Numbered from the stretch's first letter, positions 16,629 to 26,364 are shown. The stretch is DNA of 64,000 nucleotides from Flavobacterium frigoritolerans (GCF_025847275.1 NZ_JAOZEV010000012.1:1-64000), one strand, 5' to 3'. Translations and numbers: made by a program. Notes: generated from the sequence alone by a model not told the origin.

Positions 16629-17921
16629 TTATTGGGCTAACCAATTTTTAAGGGTTTTCATTATTTTTTCCTGATCCTGTTCTGGAAAGTTTTTAATTCT
16701 TGTAGCATGACTTCCGCCAGGTAAAACCATTTTTAGAGCATCAAGCTTAGGATTTGGCGTTGGTGAACAAGCTCCCCATGTATCATAACCTCCGTAGATA
16801 TAAAGTATTTTTGAACCTTTATTTTCTACATATTCTCTAACTTTTTTGATATATTTTGGATTGTAATTTGTTTGAACATCTTTAGGTGCAAATCGTGAAT
16901 TTGATGTACTCTTTACTGAAGTTACTAAATCTTTTACTGGTGTAAAATCAAAACCATAATAACCCAATTCGCTCATATGTTGGTAATAAGATGGTAATAA
17001 ATCATGAAAAGTGGCGTCGTTGTAAAAACTAATACCAACTATCTTATTCATATAATCAAACAGTTCTTTTGAAGTGGCATTTTTACTTGGAATATCTTCA
17101 CATTTTCCTCCCCATTGCCAGAAAGAAAAAGGAAATTCCATAGCACTATATTCCAATGCTTCATCCATAGAAACTTCGGTAAAAGTCATTTTTTTAAGTT
17201 CTGCATAAGCTTTTATTTCATTAAGAAGCGCTGTTCTGTTTTGTAGTAATGCACGTTGAAACTCAATTATTTTCTCGCGACATTCTGCAGTTCCTACTGT
17301 TGCAAGATGTTGTTGTATTCTGGGATCTTCTTGTGTATTAATTAATGGAGCTACATAAGGAACTGCAATAGCAACATCTTTTGGGTATTTCGATTTGTAA
17401 ATTAAGGTCGTTTCTCCTCCTTTACTAATTCCAGTTGAAATCCACTTGCCTGTATATAATTGTTTTAGTTTGGTAACTATATTATGATAATCGGCTATAG
17501 CCTGATCGTTGGTTAAGTATTCCCAAGGAATTGGGTTAGGTCTTGATTTTCCATAAAAACGATATTCTACAATAACCTGATTTGCATTTAATAAAGTGCT
17601 TAATTCGGTTTTTGTGTATCGAGCTGCGTACCCTTCTGTTTCAATGATCATTGGACTATTAAAATCTAAATGTGATAAATAGATGTAATGTTTAAACGTT
17701 CCTTTTTTAGGGTTTTTATGATCTAATGGTTCATTAAGAACTAATTGATACGATTCGGTAAATCCTTCCAAATCCTTCATTTTGGTAACCTCAACACCAG
17801 GAAATAATTGGGATAATTTATTCTCTAAATCGGTTTTAATGGCGGTTTCGGTTTGTGCAAAACTCAAACATGAAATGAGGGAAACTACCAGAAGTAATAA
17901 AATGTGTTTTAACTTTTTCAT
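16629..17921 (-). CDS. Secreted S37-like serine peptidase (PS-10 family)
   Basis: 430 residues with a signal peptide (MKKLKHILLLLVVSLISCLSFAQ). It is an alpha/beta hydrolase: 'PLDHKNPKKGTFKHYIYLSHL' is typical for the S37 (PS-10, tripeptidyl aminopeptidase) family, the nucleophile is Ser166 in 'TGISKGGET', and likely acid and base are Asp in 'IYGGYDTWGACSPTP' and His in 'GGSHATR'. It would cut short peptides from N-termini, possibly before or after proline, in the periplasm or outside. Divergent from the 3-hydroxyproline operon; a TAGTTTTG box on the - strand at 17959-17966 fits a -7 element. Confidence 0.78.
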   Translation of the reverse strand: MKKLKHILLLLVVSLISCLSFAQTETAIKTDLENKLSQLFPGVEVTKMKDLEGFTESYQLVLNEPLDHKNPKKGTFKHYIYLSHLDFNSPMIIETEGYAARYTKTELSTLLNANQVIVEYRFYGKSRPNPIPWEYLTNDQAIADYHNIVTKLKQLYTGKWISTGISKGGETTLIYKSKYPKDVAIAVPYVAPLINTQEDPRIQQHLATVGTAECREKIIEFQRALLQNRTALLNEIKAYAELKKMTFTEVSMDEALEYSAMEFPFSFWQWGGKCEDIPSKNATSKELFDYMNKIVGISFYNDATFHDLLPSYYQHMSELGYYGFDFTPVKDLVTSVKSTSNSRFAPKDVQTNYNPKYIKKVREYVENKGSKILYIYGGYDTWGACSPTPNPKLDALKMVLPGGSHATRIKNFPEQDQEKIMKTLKNWLAQ

Positions 17922-18075
17922 TATTTTTAAATTGATTTTTTTATAAAAATATAGCCTTCAAAACTAATCAATTTATACTATATTAACCTTAAGTTGCCTT
18001 ATGTTAACTAGTTCTTTGTGAAATTGGATTTGGAAAAAATAATCTACTATTTTTAGTAAAATTTCAACTTAAAAT

Positions 18076-19050
18076 ATGGAACCTATTCAATTTATTTCAG
18101 ACAATTTCATTGAAGAAAATTGTGATTTTAAAAAACTAATCGAAGGACTTCGTGAGGGATTTTCGACTTCGGCTATAGAAGTACCTCTTCGGCATCATCA
18201 TGATTTTGCTAATCCAGAAGAAAACAAAGATTCAACATTATTATTAATGCCTGCTTTCCAACCGGGAAAAGATTTGGGAGTAAAAATCGTTACTGTAAGT
18301 CCTAATAATGGTAAATATGATTTGCCTTCGATACAAGGAACATACATTTATCTAGATGCTCATAAGGGTAATATTAAAGCTATTCTGGATGCAAAATCCT
18401 TAACGGGCAAAAGAACTGCTGCAACATCTGCATTGGCTAGTAGTTATCTTTCTCGTAAGGACGCTTCGTCTATGCTTATGATTGGAACTGGTGCTTTGGC
18501 TATTAATTTAATTCAGGCGCATGCCAGTGTTCGCCCTATAAAAGAGGTATATGTGTGGGGGAGAACCATACAAAAAGCACAATTGGTTTGCGACGCATTA
18601 AAAGGTTTTCCTTTTACATGTAAAGCAGTTTCTACAATAGAAGAGGTGATATCGCAAGTTGCCATTATTTCTTCGGCAACATTATCTCCTGTTCCGCTTG
18701 TGTTTGGTAAATGGCTTAAAGAAGGACAACATTTGGATTTAGTTGGTGCCTACAAAAAAGATATGCGTGAAGCTGATGATGAAGCAATCCTAAAATCTAG
18801 TGTGTTCCTTGATACCTATCAAGGCGGGCTAAAAGAAAGTGGTGATATATTGATTCCGTTAACTAATGGTATTATTACAAGAGAATCTATTAAGGCAGAT
18901 TTATTTGAATTATGCAGTAATAAAAAAACAGGCAGAACATCTGATACTGAAATCACTTTTTTTAAGTCAGTAGGTCATGCTTTAGAAGATCTTGTTGCCG
19001 CGGCTTATTTTTATAAAGAGTTTAATTTAAAATCAGAAATAAATGTCTAA
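18076..19050 (+). CDS. Delta1-pyrroline-2-carboxylate reductase (ornithine cyclodeaminase family)
   Basis: 324 residues of the ornithine cyclodeaminase/mu-crystallin fold: N-terminal dimer domain with the substrate lysine region 'ILDAKSLTGKRTAATSALAS', Rossmann segment 'MLMIGTGALAINLIQAHAS' (about 134-152), and 'HALEDLVAAAYFY' at the end. The next gene, overlapping it by 8 bp, is a trans-3-hydroxyproline dehydratase, whose product is Delta1-pyrroline-2-carboxylate; LhpI-type members reduce that to L-proline with NAD(P)H. The pairing is the reason for this call over ornithine cyclodeaminase. Confidence 0.82.
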   Translation: MEPIQFISDNFIEENCDFKKLIEGLREGFSTSAIEVPLRHHHDFANPEENKDSTLLLMPAFQPGKDLGVKIVTVSPNNGKYDLPSIQGTYIYLDAHKGNIKAILDAKSLTGKRTAATSALASSYLSRKDASSMLMIGTGALAINLIQAHASVRPIKEVYVWGRTIQKAQLVCDALKGFPFTCKAVSTIEEVISQVAIISSATLSPVPLVFGKWLKEGQHLDLVGAYKKDMREADDEAILKSSVFLDTYQGGLKESGDILIPLTNGIITRESIKADLFELCSNKKTGRTSDTEITFFKSVGHALEDLVAAAYFYKEFNLKSEINV

Positions 19051-20110
19051 AACGTATACTAATATTTGCACCAACACTGAATATAAAATGGCTTCGAATG
19101 CGCTACAAATTAAAACAATTGATATGCATACTGGTGGTGAACCATTGCGTGTTATTGTTTCTGGGTTTCCTGAACTTAAAGGAAATAGTGTATTGGAATA
19201 TCGTCGTGACATAAAAGAAAATTACGATTACTTAAGAACGTCATTGATGTTTGAGCCTCGTGGTCATGCTGATATGTACGGTTGTATTTTGCTTCCGCCA
19301 AATGACGACGATGCCGATTTTGGAATTTTGTTTATGCATAATGAGGGATATAGTAGTATGTGCGGTCACGCTATTATTGCTATTAGTACACTTGCCGCAA
19401 AAATGAATTGGATTAGTATTAAGGAAGGTGAAAATGAATTAAAAATAGATGCTCCTTGTGGTCGTATTTATTCATATGTAAATATAAAAAACAGAGAAGT
19501 AACAGGAGTACGATTTCATTGTGTACCTAGTTTTGTTGTAGGATTGGATCGTATTGTAGATGTTCCGGGTATAGGAAATATTATTTATGATTTGGCGTAT
19601 GGTGGTGCTTTTTATGCTTATGTTGATTTGAGAAAGAATACGAATTTGAACTTTGGTTTGACAGAAGAAGACTACCGTGCTATTATCTTAAGCGGAATTG
19701 ATATAAAACATGCTGTAATGAATCAAGACAAAGAAATTTTGCATCCATTTGAAGATGATTTGAGTTTTCTTTACGGAACTATTTTTATAGATGAACCTCA
19801 GGATATTGTTAATCATAGCAGAAATGTTTGTGTTTTTGCCGATGGTGAAGTCGATCGTTCTCCAACAGGTTCGGGTGTGTCGGGTAGAATCGCTATTGAG
19901 AACGCAAGGAATACTATAAATTTAAATGAATCTATTACGATTGAAAGTATTACCGGAAGTACTTTTAAAGGTTCGCTTGTTGAAGAAAAAGACTTTGGAC
20001 CATTTAAGGCTGTGATTCCACAAGTAGAAGGAACTGCTTTTGTAACTGGCGTAAATACTTTTATTATTGATCCAAAAGATCCTATGAAAAATGGGTTTAT
20101 TTTGAGATAG
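19043..20110 (+). CDS. trans-3-hydroxy-L-proline dehydratase (proline racemase family)
   Basis: 355 residues of the proline racemase fold ('DMHTGGEPLRVIVSG', 'EPRGHADMYG'). The first catalytic residue is Cys107 in 'SSMCGHA', but the second position is Thr275 in 'DRSPTGSGVSGR' instead of Cys. In this family Cys/Cys gives racemase or epimerase, and Cys/Thr marks trans-3-hydroxyproline dehydratases. The start at 19043 overlaps the reductase stop; Met16 (19088) is an alternative closer to the family's usual N-terminus. It dehydrates trans-3-hydroxy-L-proline, an imino acid of collagen. Confidence 0.85.
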   Translation: MSKTYTNICTNTEYKMASNALQIKTIDMHTGGEPLRVIVSGFPELKGNSVLEYRRDIKENYDYLRTSLMFEPRGHADMYGCILLPPNDDDADFGILFMHNEGYSSMCGHAIIAISTLAAKMNWISIKEGENELKIDAPCGRIYSYVNIKNREVTGVRFHCVPSFVVGLDRIVDVPGIGNIIYDLAYGGAFYAYVDLRKNTNLNFGLTEEDYRAIILSGIDIKHAVMNQDKEILHPFEDDLSFLYGTIFIDEPQDIVNHSRNVCVFADGEVDRSPTGSGVSGRIAIENARNTINLNESITIESITGSTFKGSLVEEKDFGPFKAVIPQVEGTAFVTGVNTFIIDPKDPMKNGFILR

Positions 20111-20488
20111 GTTTTTTCTTGAGGTTCAAAGGGGCAGAGGTTCTGAGGGGCTAGGAAACTGAGAGTGATTTTTTTGTTAAAAGGGAATCACAATCTTGCT
20201 ATCCTGTGAAATGAAGGGGGGCGCATTAAATAGCTTGACAAAGATTATGTAGTTTCTCGTGATGATTCTTCGACTCCGCTCAGAATGACAATATTGAGGA
20301 GGAACTTTGTGAACTTTATGTATCCCGATAGCTATCGGGACTGTGTTCTTTGCGGTTAATTTCCCGCTCTTGATTAGAAAGAATTTAAAATCTTTGCGAG
20401 CTTTGCGTAAATCTTTGCGAACTTAGCGGTTAAAATTTTCACCACATAAGTTTTAAACATATTAATTAAACAATTTAAAATATAAAAA
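20111..20488. repeat. Intergenic stretch packed with dispersed flavobacterial repeats
   Basis: No gene. In order: AGGTTCAAAGGGGCAGAGG / AGGTTCTGAGGGGCTAGG words (about 20121-20156), the motif CTTCGACTCCGCTCAGAATG (from about 20268), a perfect 18-bp palindrome TCCCGATAGCTATCGGGA (20323-20340), then two degenerate copies of ATCTTTGCGAGCTTTGCG / ATCTTTGCGAACTTAGCG (about 20390-20430). Related words recur at 14300-14519, 15829, 31810-31860 and 55430. These look like noncoding repeats or remnants; mobility is not shown. Confidence 0.65.
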
Positions 20489-21700
20489 ATGACAATTGGA
20501 ATAGGAGGTTCAACCGTTGCTGTTGAGTTAGAAAAAATAGTAAATATGACACTGGATGTAAAACCAATACAAGCAGAGGAATATTTAGGACGAATTAAAA
20601 AAGCAGTTACTATTATGAAGGATATAAAGGTAAAGGCAACATTTGTTAATGCTGGAACGAACCTTTATTATTTTACTGGTACAAAATGGAATCCTTCTGA
20701 AAGAATGGTTGGAGCTTTATTATATGATGATGGAACACTGGATTATATTGTTCCTAAGTTTGAAGAAGGTACTTTTAAAAAGTATATGGAAATTAACGGA
20801 AAAATCAACTGTTGGGAAGAGCATGAATCCCCTTATGCGTTAATGGGAGAATTATTAAAGAATAAAAATATAGATAACGAAACTATCGCTATAGATGAAT
20901 CGGCTCCATATTTTTTAGTCGATGGTGTGATCAAAACAAATCATACATACACTATCGTAAATGCACTTCCAATTACTTCGGGTTGTCGAATGCAAAAATC
21001 GGTTAATGAAATTGCGATTATACAAAAAGCGAAGGACATTACGATGGTAGTACAACGTGCTGCAGCTAGAATATTGCGACCTGGTATTAGCGTTAATGAG
21101 GTTACAGCTTTTATCAACGATGCACATATAAAAGCTGGTGTATCTTCGGGATCGTATTTTTGTATTGTCTTGTTTGCTGATGATACTCAATATCCTCACG
21201 GGGTATCTGTTCCTCAGGATTTAAAAGAAAATGGAGCTGTTATTATAGATACTGGTTGCAGACTAGAAGGGTATCTTTCGGATATTACCAGATCATACGC
21301 TTACGGAACTCCATCTGAAGAATATAAAACGATTTGGAATCTTGAAAAAGCAACACAACGTACCGCTTTTGAAGCTGCTCAAATAGGAGCGACTTGTGGT
21401 TCTGTTGATGATGCTGCCAGAAAAACTCTTGCAGAAGCAGGATTAAGCCCTGATTATAATTTACCGGGATTGCCACACAGAGTAGGGCATGGAACAGGTT
21501 TAGACATTCATGAGTATCCTTATTTGGTACGAGGTAGCGAAATTAAACTTGAAGAAGGAATGGTTGTAAGTAATGAACCGATGATTTGTATTCCAGGAAA
21601 ATTTGGTATTCGTCATGAAGATCATTTTTATATGACTACTAATGGTCCAAAATGGTTTACCGAACCAATGGATAGTGTTGAAAATCCATTTGGGTATTAA
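20489..21700 (+). CDS. M24-family metallopeptidase (Xaa-Pro dipeptidase-like)
   Basis: 403 residues: an N-terminal creatinase-like domain (about 28-160, 'NAGTNLYYFTGTKWNPSER') and a C-terminal pita-bread domain with the five metal ligands in place: Asp in 'AVIIDTGCRL', Asp in 'YLSDITRSYA', His in 'VGHGTGLDIHEYP', Glu in 'VVSNEPMICIPG' and Glu in 'GIRHEDHFYM'. It would cleave Xaa-Pro (or Xaa-Hyp) bonds in the cytosol, freeing imino acids. Same strand as the 3-hydroxyproline genes but separated by 378 bp of repeats, so probably its own unit. Confidence 0.85.
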   Translation: MTIGIGGSTVAVELEKIVNMTLDVKPIQAEEYLGRIKKAVTIMKDIKVKATFVNAGTNLYYFTGTKWNPSERMVGALLYDDGTLDYIVPKFEEGTFKKYMEINGKINCWEEHESPYALMGELLKNKNIDNETIAIDESAPYFLVDGVIKTNHTYTIVNALPITSGCRMQKSVNEIAIIQKAKDITMVVQRAAARILRPGISVNEVTAFINDAHIKAGVSSGSYFCIVLFADDTQYPHGVSVPQDLKENGAVIIDTGCRLEGYLSDITRSYAYGTPSEEYKTIWNLEKATQRTAFEAAQIGATCGSVDDAARKTLAEAGLSPDYNLPGLPHRVGHGTGLDIHEYPYLVRGSEIKLEEGMVVSNEPMICIPGKFGIRHEDHFYMTTNGPKWFTEPMDSVENPFGY

Positions 21701-21764
21701 AATTATTTAAAGTCTTTTAAGATGTTTGAAGTTTAAGCTTTAAATTTTCACGCAGATTTATTAT

Positions 21765-21873
21765 CCTGCAAGGTCTTTTTTGACCTTGTAGGTATGATTA
21801 TTAATATTAAAAACCTGTTGGGTATTTAGTACCGACTATCTATATACCTACAAGGTTTTAAAAACCTTGCAGG
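21765..21873. repeat. Two related hairpins, terminator-like
   Basis: 21765-21792 (CCTGCAAGGT ... ACCTTGTAGG) and 21847-21873 (CCTACAAGGT ... ACCTTGCAGG) are each imperfect palindromes and are inverted copies of each other. They lie between the convergent M24 peptidase and ParB-like genes and could terminate both transcripts; the same word family is a known kind of flavobacterial intergenic repeat (recognition from memory, not tested). Confidence 0.6.
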
Positions 21874-21893
21874 AAATAAGGAAAGTTTAATTT

Positions 21894-22271
21894 TCAATAC
21901 GGTAGTTCGTCTGCCGGAATACCTATAAAATCGGGTTCGGGTGTAGTTTCAAACTGTACTGCTTTAATATCAGTATGACCTTGTTGAAGCGCCTTCATTA
22001 CTCTATGCATTCCATCCATTAATCGCCCATTGGCACACAAGATAATAGGATATTCTAAACTTGCTTCTTCCATAAGTTTTATATGCTCCAGAATTGCCGT
22101 ACCAGTGGGTAATTGGCTTGGGTCTTGAAACCAATATATTTCGTTTACTTCGTTAATTTCACTTAGTAAAATACGTTTAACTGAGAAGTTTTTTGACAAC
22201 TCTATTAATCGATGTATATCCCAAGCTCTTAGGCCTTCTTTACTCGGACGTAAGTTATATTGTTTTCTCAT
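21894..22271 (-). CDS. ParB/sulfiredoxin-fold protein, standalone
   Basis: 125 residues. 'YPIILCANGRLMDGMHRVMKALQQGH' carries the ParB-like GxxxDGxHR loop, and 'ILLSEINEVNEIYWFQD' precedes it, but there is no HTH or C-terminal dimerisation region, so it is not a chromosome-partition ParB. Such short ParB-fold proteins are usually annotated as hypothetical, with possible nucleotide-binding or nuclease activity unproven. ATG at 22271; the terminator of the upstream metalloprotease gene separates it from that transcript. Confidence 0.65.
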   Translation of the reverse strand: MRKQYNLRPSKEGLRAWDIHRLIELSKNFSVKRILLSEINEVNEIYWFQDPSQLPTGTAILEHIKLMEEASLEYPIILCANGRLMDGMHRVMKALQQGHTDIKAVQFETTPEPDFIGIPADELPY

Positions 22272-22311
22272 ATTGTTTCTTACTTAATCATGCAAAGTTA
22301 TGTAAAAAGAA

Positions 22312-22342
22312 AAACCGCCGAAAGGATATCTTTCGGCGGTTT
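22312..22342 (-). terminator. Intrinsic terminator of the M43 metalloprotease gene
   Basis: A 13-bp perfect stem (AAACCGCCGAAAG at 22312-22324, complement 22330-22342) with a 5-nt loop and a GC-rich core, preceded by a + strand A-run that is a U-tract on the - strand; 32 bp past the stop codon. Confidence 0.85.
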
Positions 22343-22374
22343 AGTTTTAGAAATTATTTTTCTAAAATCACTAC

Positions 22375-25300
22375 TTATTTAATTACTAACTTTTTGGTTT
22401 CTTTAATCGTACCATCAGTAAAAACTACATAATAAATACCTGTTGGTAAATGGTTCACATAATAACTAGTTGCATTACGAACTGTATCGATTAAAGCTCC
22501 GGTATTATTATAAATTGAAATGACAAGAGTTGTTGTGTCTATATTCTTAAAGGAGAAATTAACAACATCTGAAGCTGGATTTGGGGAAACTGTAAATGAT
22601 TTTTCATTTTCAACTTCATTAACTCCAAGTGTAGGAGGAAGGGTAACATCCATAGGAGCGCTCCAATCACTTGCACCAGTTGCATATACTGCTCTAATTC
22701 TTATTTTATAGTTTTTTTCTTCACCTTGTTTAGCTATATATTGGTTATAAGTAGTAGATGTTGCAAAATCTGCCCATCCTGTTACTGCGTTATATAATTG
22801 TATTTCATAACTAGTAGCTCCACTAATTAAAGCCCATGTAGCGTAAAAACCATAAGTGTAAGTTCCATTTGTTGGGTCATAAAATACTGGTATTTCAAGA
22901 CCTGGGTTTACATCATCGAAAGTTACTGTTGCAATATTCGAATACGTAGAATATGTTGCATTCTCGTTTGCTCTTACTTTATATGAGTAGCTACTTCCTG
23001 CTGTTAACCCTGTATCTGTATATGAATTTTCATCGGCTCCAAGAGTTGCAATTACGCTGTATGTTCCGTTACCTAAGGCTCTTTCTATAGAGAATCCAGT
23101 TTCGATATCTGAGTTATCATCCCATGTTAAATCAACTTCAAGAGTAGTTGCATTTGCTGTTGCAACAAGATTAGATGGCGCTAGTAATGCTCCAGGAAGA
23201 ATGAAATCTCTAGGAGTGCTCCAGTCACTTGTGCCAGTTGCATTTACAGCTCTCATTCTTACTCTATAACTTGTTTGTGTTCCTTTCTTAGTGATATATA
23301 AGAAATGCTCTGTTGATGTTCCTTGATCAACCCATCCGTCAGTTTCATTATATACCTGAATATCATAACTCGTTGCGCCATTAATTAATCCCCATGTTAC
23401 ATAAAATCCTGTAGCATATATTCCTGTATTACCTTCATTAATTACTGGTTTAGCCAATGTAGGGTTAGGATTTGTATCTTCGATAGTTGCGGTTACAACA
23501 TTCGAATAATCAGAGCTTGTAGCATTCATGTTTGCTTTTATTCTATAAGAATACGCATTTCCTTTTGTTAATCCAGTATCAGTATAAGAAGGGATGTTTG
23601 GGGCAAAAGTTTTGATAACGCTATATGCGCCAGTTCCTTCGGCTCTTTCTAATGTAAAGCCTGTTTCATTATCTGAGTTGTCTACCCATGTTAATGCAAC
23701 CGTAAGTGCTGTTACATTTATTGTTGCTGCCAGATTACTTGGAGCATTAATAATAGGTGTTGTTATAGACTCATTTGGTTTTGTATTATAAGCAAAATTA
23801 GTGATGGTATATCCATTTCCAGTTGCATCTACTTTTACTTTCATCCATCCATAACATATTCTTCCTCTGTTGGTGTATTCAAAACCTACATAACCAGTTT
23901 CGTTATCCCATACATTGTATGCTGCTGTACGTAAATCTAATTGATTAGGATATGCTCCCGGGGCTGTAAAATTACTTGACGATCCTATTGTGCCTCCTGC
24001 AGGAACTTTAGTAATATTTCTTGTTCCAGATTCGCAAACCAATCTTTTACCATAGGTTTCAATTTTTAATGCATTTGCTGCAAATTGCCATGCTCCATAT
24101 TCGGTATTATCTCCAATAGCCAAACTAAACCATTTCCAGTTTGCTGCAGATGAAGCGCTATAATCAGGATTGTCTACATAATAGATTCCAAAAGGAGCCT
24201 CAAATTCTACTTTTATTGTTTTTGATGCATTATCAAGTGTTGTAACTCCACCAGTTATAGCTGCATCTTTAAATGTTACTATTACCGAAGAATTATTATT
24301 AGGTAAGTGAGAAGTTGCCTTTCCTGTGAAAGCAAGTACAGCTTTGGAGTTGTTCTCTAATGTTAAAGTTGCGGTTAATCCAGCTGGAACTCCTGTAATT
24401 GTATAATCAGTACCTGCTGTTAATGCACCTGTACTTTTTGTAAAAGTTCCGTTATTGGTCGATAACGTAATTACGGCATTTGCAGGAACGCTACCATCAT
24501 TATTATCTGATTCATATAACGTACTAGGAGATAATGTTACACCAACTTTTGCAGTTACTCCAGTAGTAATAGGTGAGCCTGGTTGTGTGTTATATGCGTA
24601 TTCAGATATTGTATATCCGTTTCCATCCGCATCTACAGTAACTTTAAACCATCCATAACAAGTCGCGCCCTCAAGTAGATAGTCAAAACCTACATATCCT
24701 GTTTTACCATCCCAAGCTTTGTATGTTGTTGTACGTAAATCCAATTGGTCAGGATATGCTCCTGGAGCTTTAAAATTGCTTGTTGGTCCTACTTGTGTAT
24801 TTGCAGGAAGTAATGAAATATTTCTTGTTCCTGTTTCGCATACTAATTTTTTAGCATAAGTCTCGATCTTTAATGCATTGGCTGCATATCTCCAAGCTCC
24901 AAAAGATGGATCATCTCCTTTTTCTATGTCAAATGCTTTCCATGTAAGTGATGCATTTGCAGTAGCATCAGGCATATCTACGAAGTAAATTCCGTACGGA
25001 TCTACAAATTTAATATCGAAATACATAGCAGTACAGGTCATAGTTGAAGCTCCACCTGAAAAAGCTGCTGGTAAGAATGTAATTGTTCCTTTGGCACTAT
25101 TAGATTTTAAATGACTTGTCGCTTTTCCTGTTAAGGTAACGGTTAATTGAGAATTAGAATTAACTGTAATTACTGGAGTAATTCCTGCAGGAAAGTTATG
25201 AGTGAAATGTGTTCCAGATGCAAGTGTTCCAGATGCAAGTGCAAATGTTTCTGTTCCTGAAAGGGTAATTACTGGTGCAGCATCAAATGAACCATCGTTT

Positions 25301-26337
25301 ATAACGGCTTCCTTAAAGAAGTTTGTACTTGATGCTAATAGACCTCCTGTAGTGTTTACTCCTGTAGCTATTAAGTTGCTTTCTTGCCAAAGTGTTTTTC
25401 TTGAAGGGTGCTCTAATGCAGCAAGCATTCTATCGATTTGTCCCTGAGTGTACATTTTATAGCAACCTTGGGCTCCATTGTATCCCATATAGTTTTCATT
25501 GTTTACTCTGTCGCCATTACAGTTTGTTCCTTGTGTACAAGATAAAGTATGTTTTCCGTCTTCGAGAGGAGTGTCATCTACCTCATCTGAACCTGTACAT
25601 CCACCTTCGAAAGTATGTATTAAGTTTAAATAATGGCCAAATTCATGTGTTAGAGTAGCAGAAAACTCTTTGCTGTATGAGTTGTCAAATAAATAGGCTC
25701 CGTTAAAAACAACCCTAGCTGTATTGCTGGCAGTCATGCTTGAGCTAGGATACCATGCAACTCCTGAATTGTTAAGTGTACCGTCAGCATACAAATCGTT
25801 TTGGATGTAAACATTCATGTACTTTTTATTGTCCCATGCATCTGCTGCAATTTGATCATCGTATCCACCGCCATTACCATAACCATTTTTGGCTGGGTGA
25901 AATACAACTCCTGAGCTGCAACCACCATTTGGATCGATTTTGGCAAGTTTGAATTCAATTTTTAATGTTCCTCTTCTTGCTTGAAAAAAAGGATCAACCG
26001 TAGCGTAATCAGCATTACGTCCATTAAAATCATCATTAAGTTCTTTTAGATGATTTACGATTTTTTGGTAAGTAACGGTTTTTCCACTTTGCACATCACC
26101 ATAAATATGAAACACTACTGGTATAACATAGGATGTTTCTACTTTTTTGGATGTTATGGATTTTCTCTCTGTACTGAATTTTTTACTAAATGCATCAAAG
26201 TCTTGTTTTTCTTTTAATGCATGGGGATTCAGTTTGTAGATTTTTTCGTTTTCTTCGCTAGTCCGACAAGGAAGACCTTGTGCACTTATTTTTAAAACGA
26301 AAATGAACGCCATAAATAAAAATAATTTTGTTTTCAT
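22375..26337 (-). CDS. Secreted M43-type zinc metalloprotease with duplicated module, Fn3-like domains and T9SS sorting domain
   Basis: 1320 residues. Signal peptide 1-19; M43 (pappalysin-like) catalytic domain about 65-312 with zinc site HEFGHYLNLIH (231-241) and Met-turn 'NENYMGY' (Met284). Two copies of an unnamed module follow (about 351-592 and 617-855), each an Ig-like strand set, 'PYGIYFVD'/'PFGIYYVD', an 'ANALKIETY' block with a Cys, and 'PDQLDLRT'/'PNQLDLRT'. Then four Fn3-like domains in two pairs (about 863-1047 and 1053-1234) and a C-terminal type A sorting domain (1245-1320, 'SPNPASDVVNFSF' ... 'KKLVIK') for T9SS export and surface attachment. It should digest extracellular protein; the neighbouring SusCD and hydroxyproline genes suggest proline-rich or collagen-like substrates (inference). 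Confidence 0.9.
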   Translation of the reverse strand: MKTKLFLFMAFIFVLKISAQGLPCRTSEENEKIYKLNPHALKEKQDFDAFSKKFSTERKSITSKKVETSYVIPVVFHIYGDVQSGKTVTYQKIVNHLKELNDDFNGRNADYATVDPFFQARRGTLKIEFKLAKIDPNGGCSSGVVFHPAKNGYGNGGGYDDQIAADAWDNKKYMNVYIQNDLYADGTLNNSGVAWYPSSSMTASNTARVVFNGAYLFDNSYSKEFSATLTHEFGHYLNLIHTFEGGCTGSDEVDDTPLEDGKHTLSCTQGTNCNGDRVNNENYMGYNGAQGCYKMYTQGQIDRMLAALEHPSRKTLWQESNLIATGVNTTGGLLASSTNFFKEAVINDGSFDAAPVITLSGTETFALASGTLASGTHFTHNFPAGITPVITVNSNSQLTVTLTGKATSHLKSNSAKGTITFLPAAFSGGASTMTCTAMYFDIKFVDPYGIYFVDMPDATANASLTWKAFDIEKGDDPSFGAWRYAANALKIETYAKKLVCETGTRNISLLPANTQVGPTSNFKAPGAYPDQLDLRTTTYKAWDGKTGYVGFDYLLEGATCYGWFKVTVDADGNGYTISEYAYNTQPGSPITTGVTAKVGVTLSPSTLYESDNNDGSVPANAVITLSTNNGTFTKSTGALTAGTDYTITGVPAGLTATLTLENNSKAVLAFTGKATSHLPNNNSSVIVTFKDAAITGGVTTLDNASKTIKVEFEAPFGIYYVDNPDYSASSAANWKWFSLAIGDNTEYGAWQFAANALKIETYGKRLVCESGTRNITKVPAGGTIGSSSNFTAPGAYPNQLDLRTAAYNVWDNETGYVGFEYTNRGRICYGWMKVKVDATGNGYTITNFAYNTKPNESITTPIINAPSNLAATINVTALTVALTWVDNSDNETGFTLERAEGTGAYSVIKTFAPNIPSYTDTGLTKGNAYSYRIKANMNATSSDYSNVVTATIEDTNPNPTLAKPVINEGNTGIYATGFYVTWGLINGATSYDIQVYNETDGWVDQGTSTEHFLYITKKGTQTSYRVRMRAVNATGTSDWSTPRDFILPGALLAPSNLVATANATTLEVDLTWDDNSDIETGFSIERALGNGTYSVIATLGADENSYTDTGLTAGSSYSYKVRANENATYSTYSNIATVTFDDVNPGLEIPVFYDPTNGTYTYGFYATWALISGATSYEIQLYNAVTGWADFATSTTYNQYIAKQGEEKNYKIRIRAVYATGASDWSAPMDVTLPPTLGVNEVENEKSFTVSPNPASDVVNFSFKNIDTTTLVISIYNNTGALIDTVRNATSYYVNHLPTGIYYVVFTDGTIKETKKLVIK

Positions 26338-26364
26338 AATCTTAGGAATTTGTTAGTATGAAAC

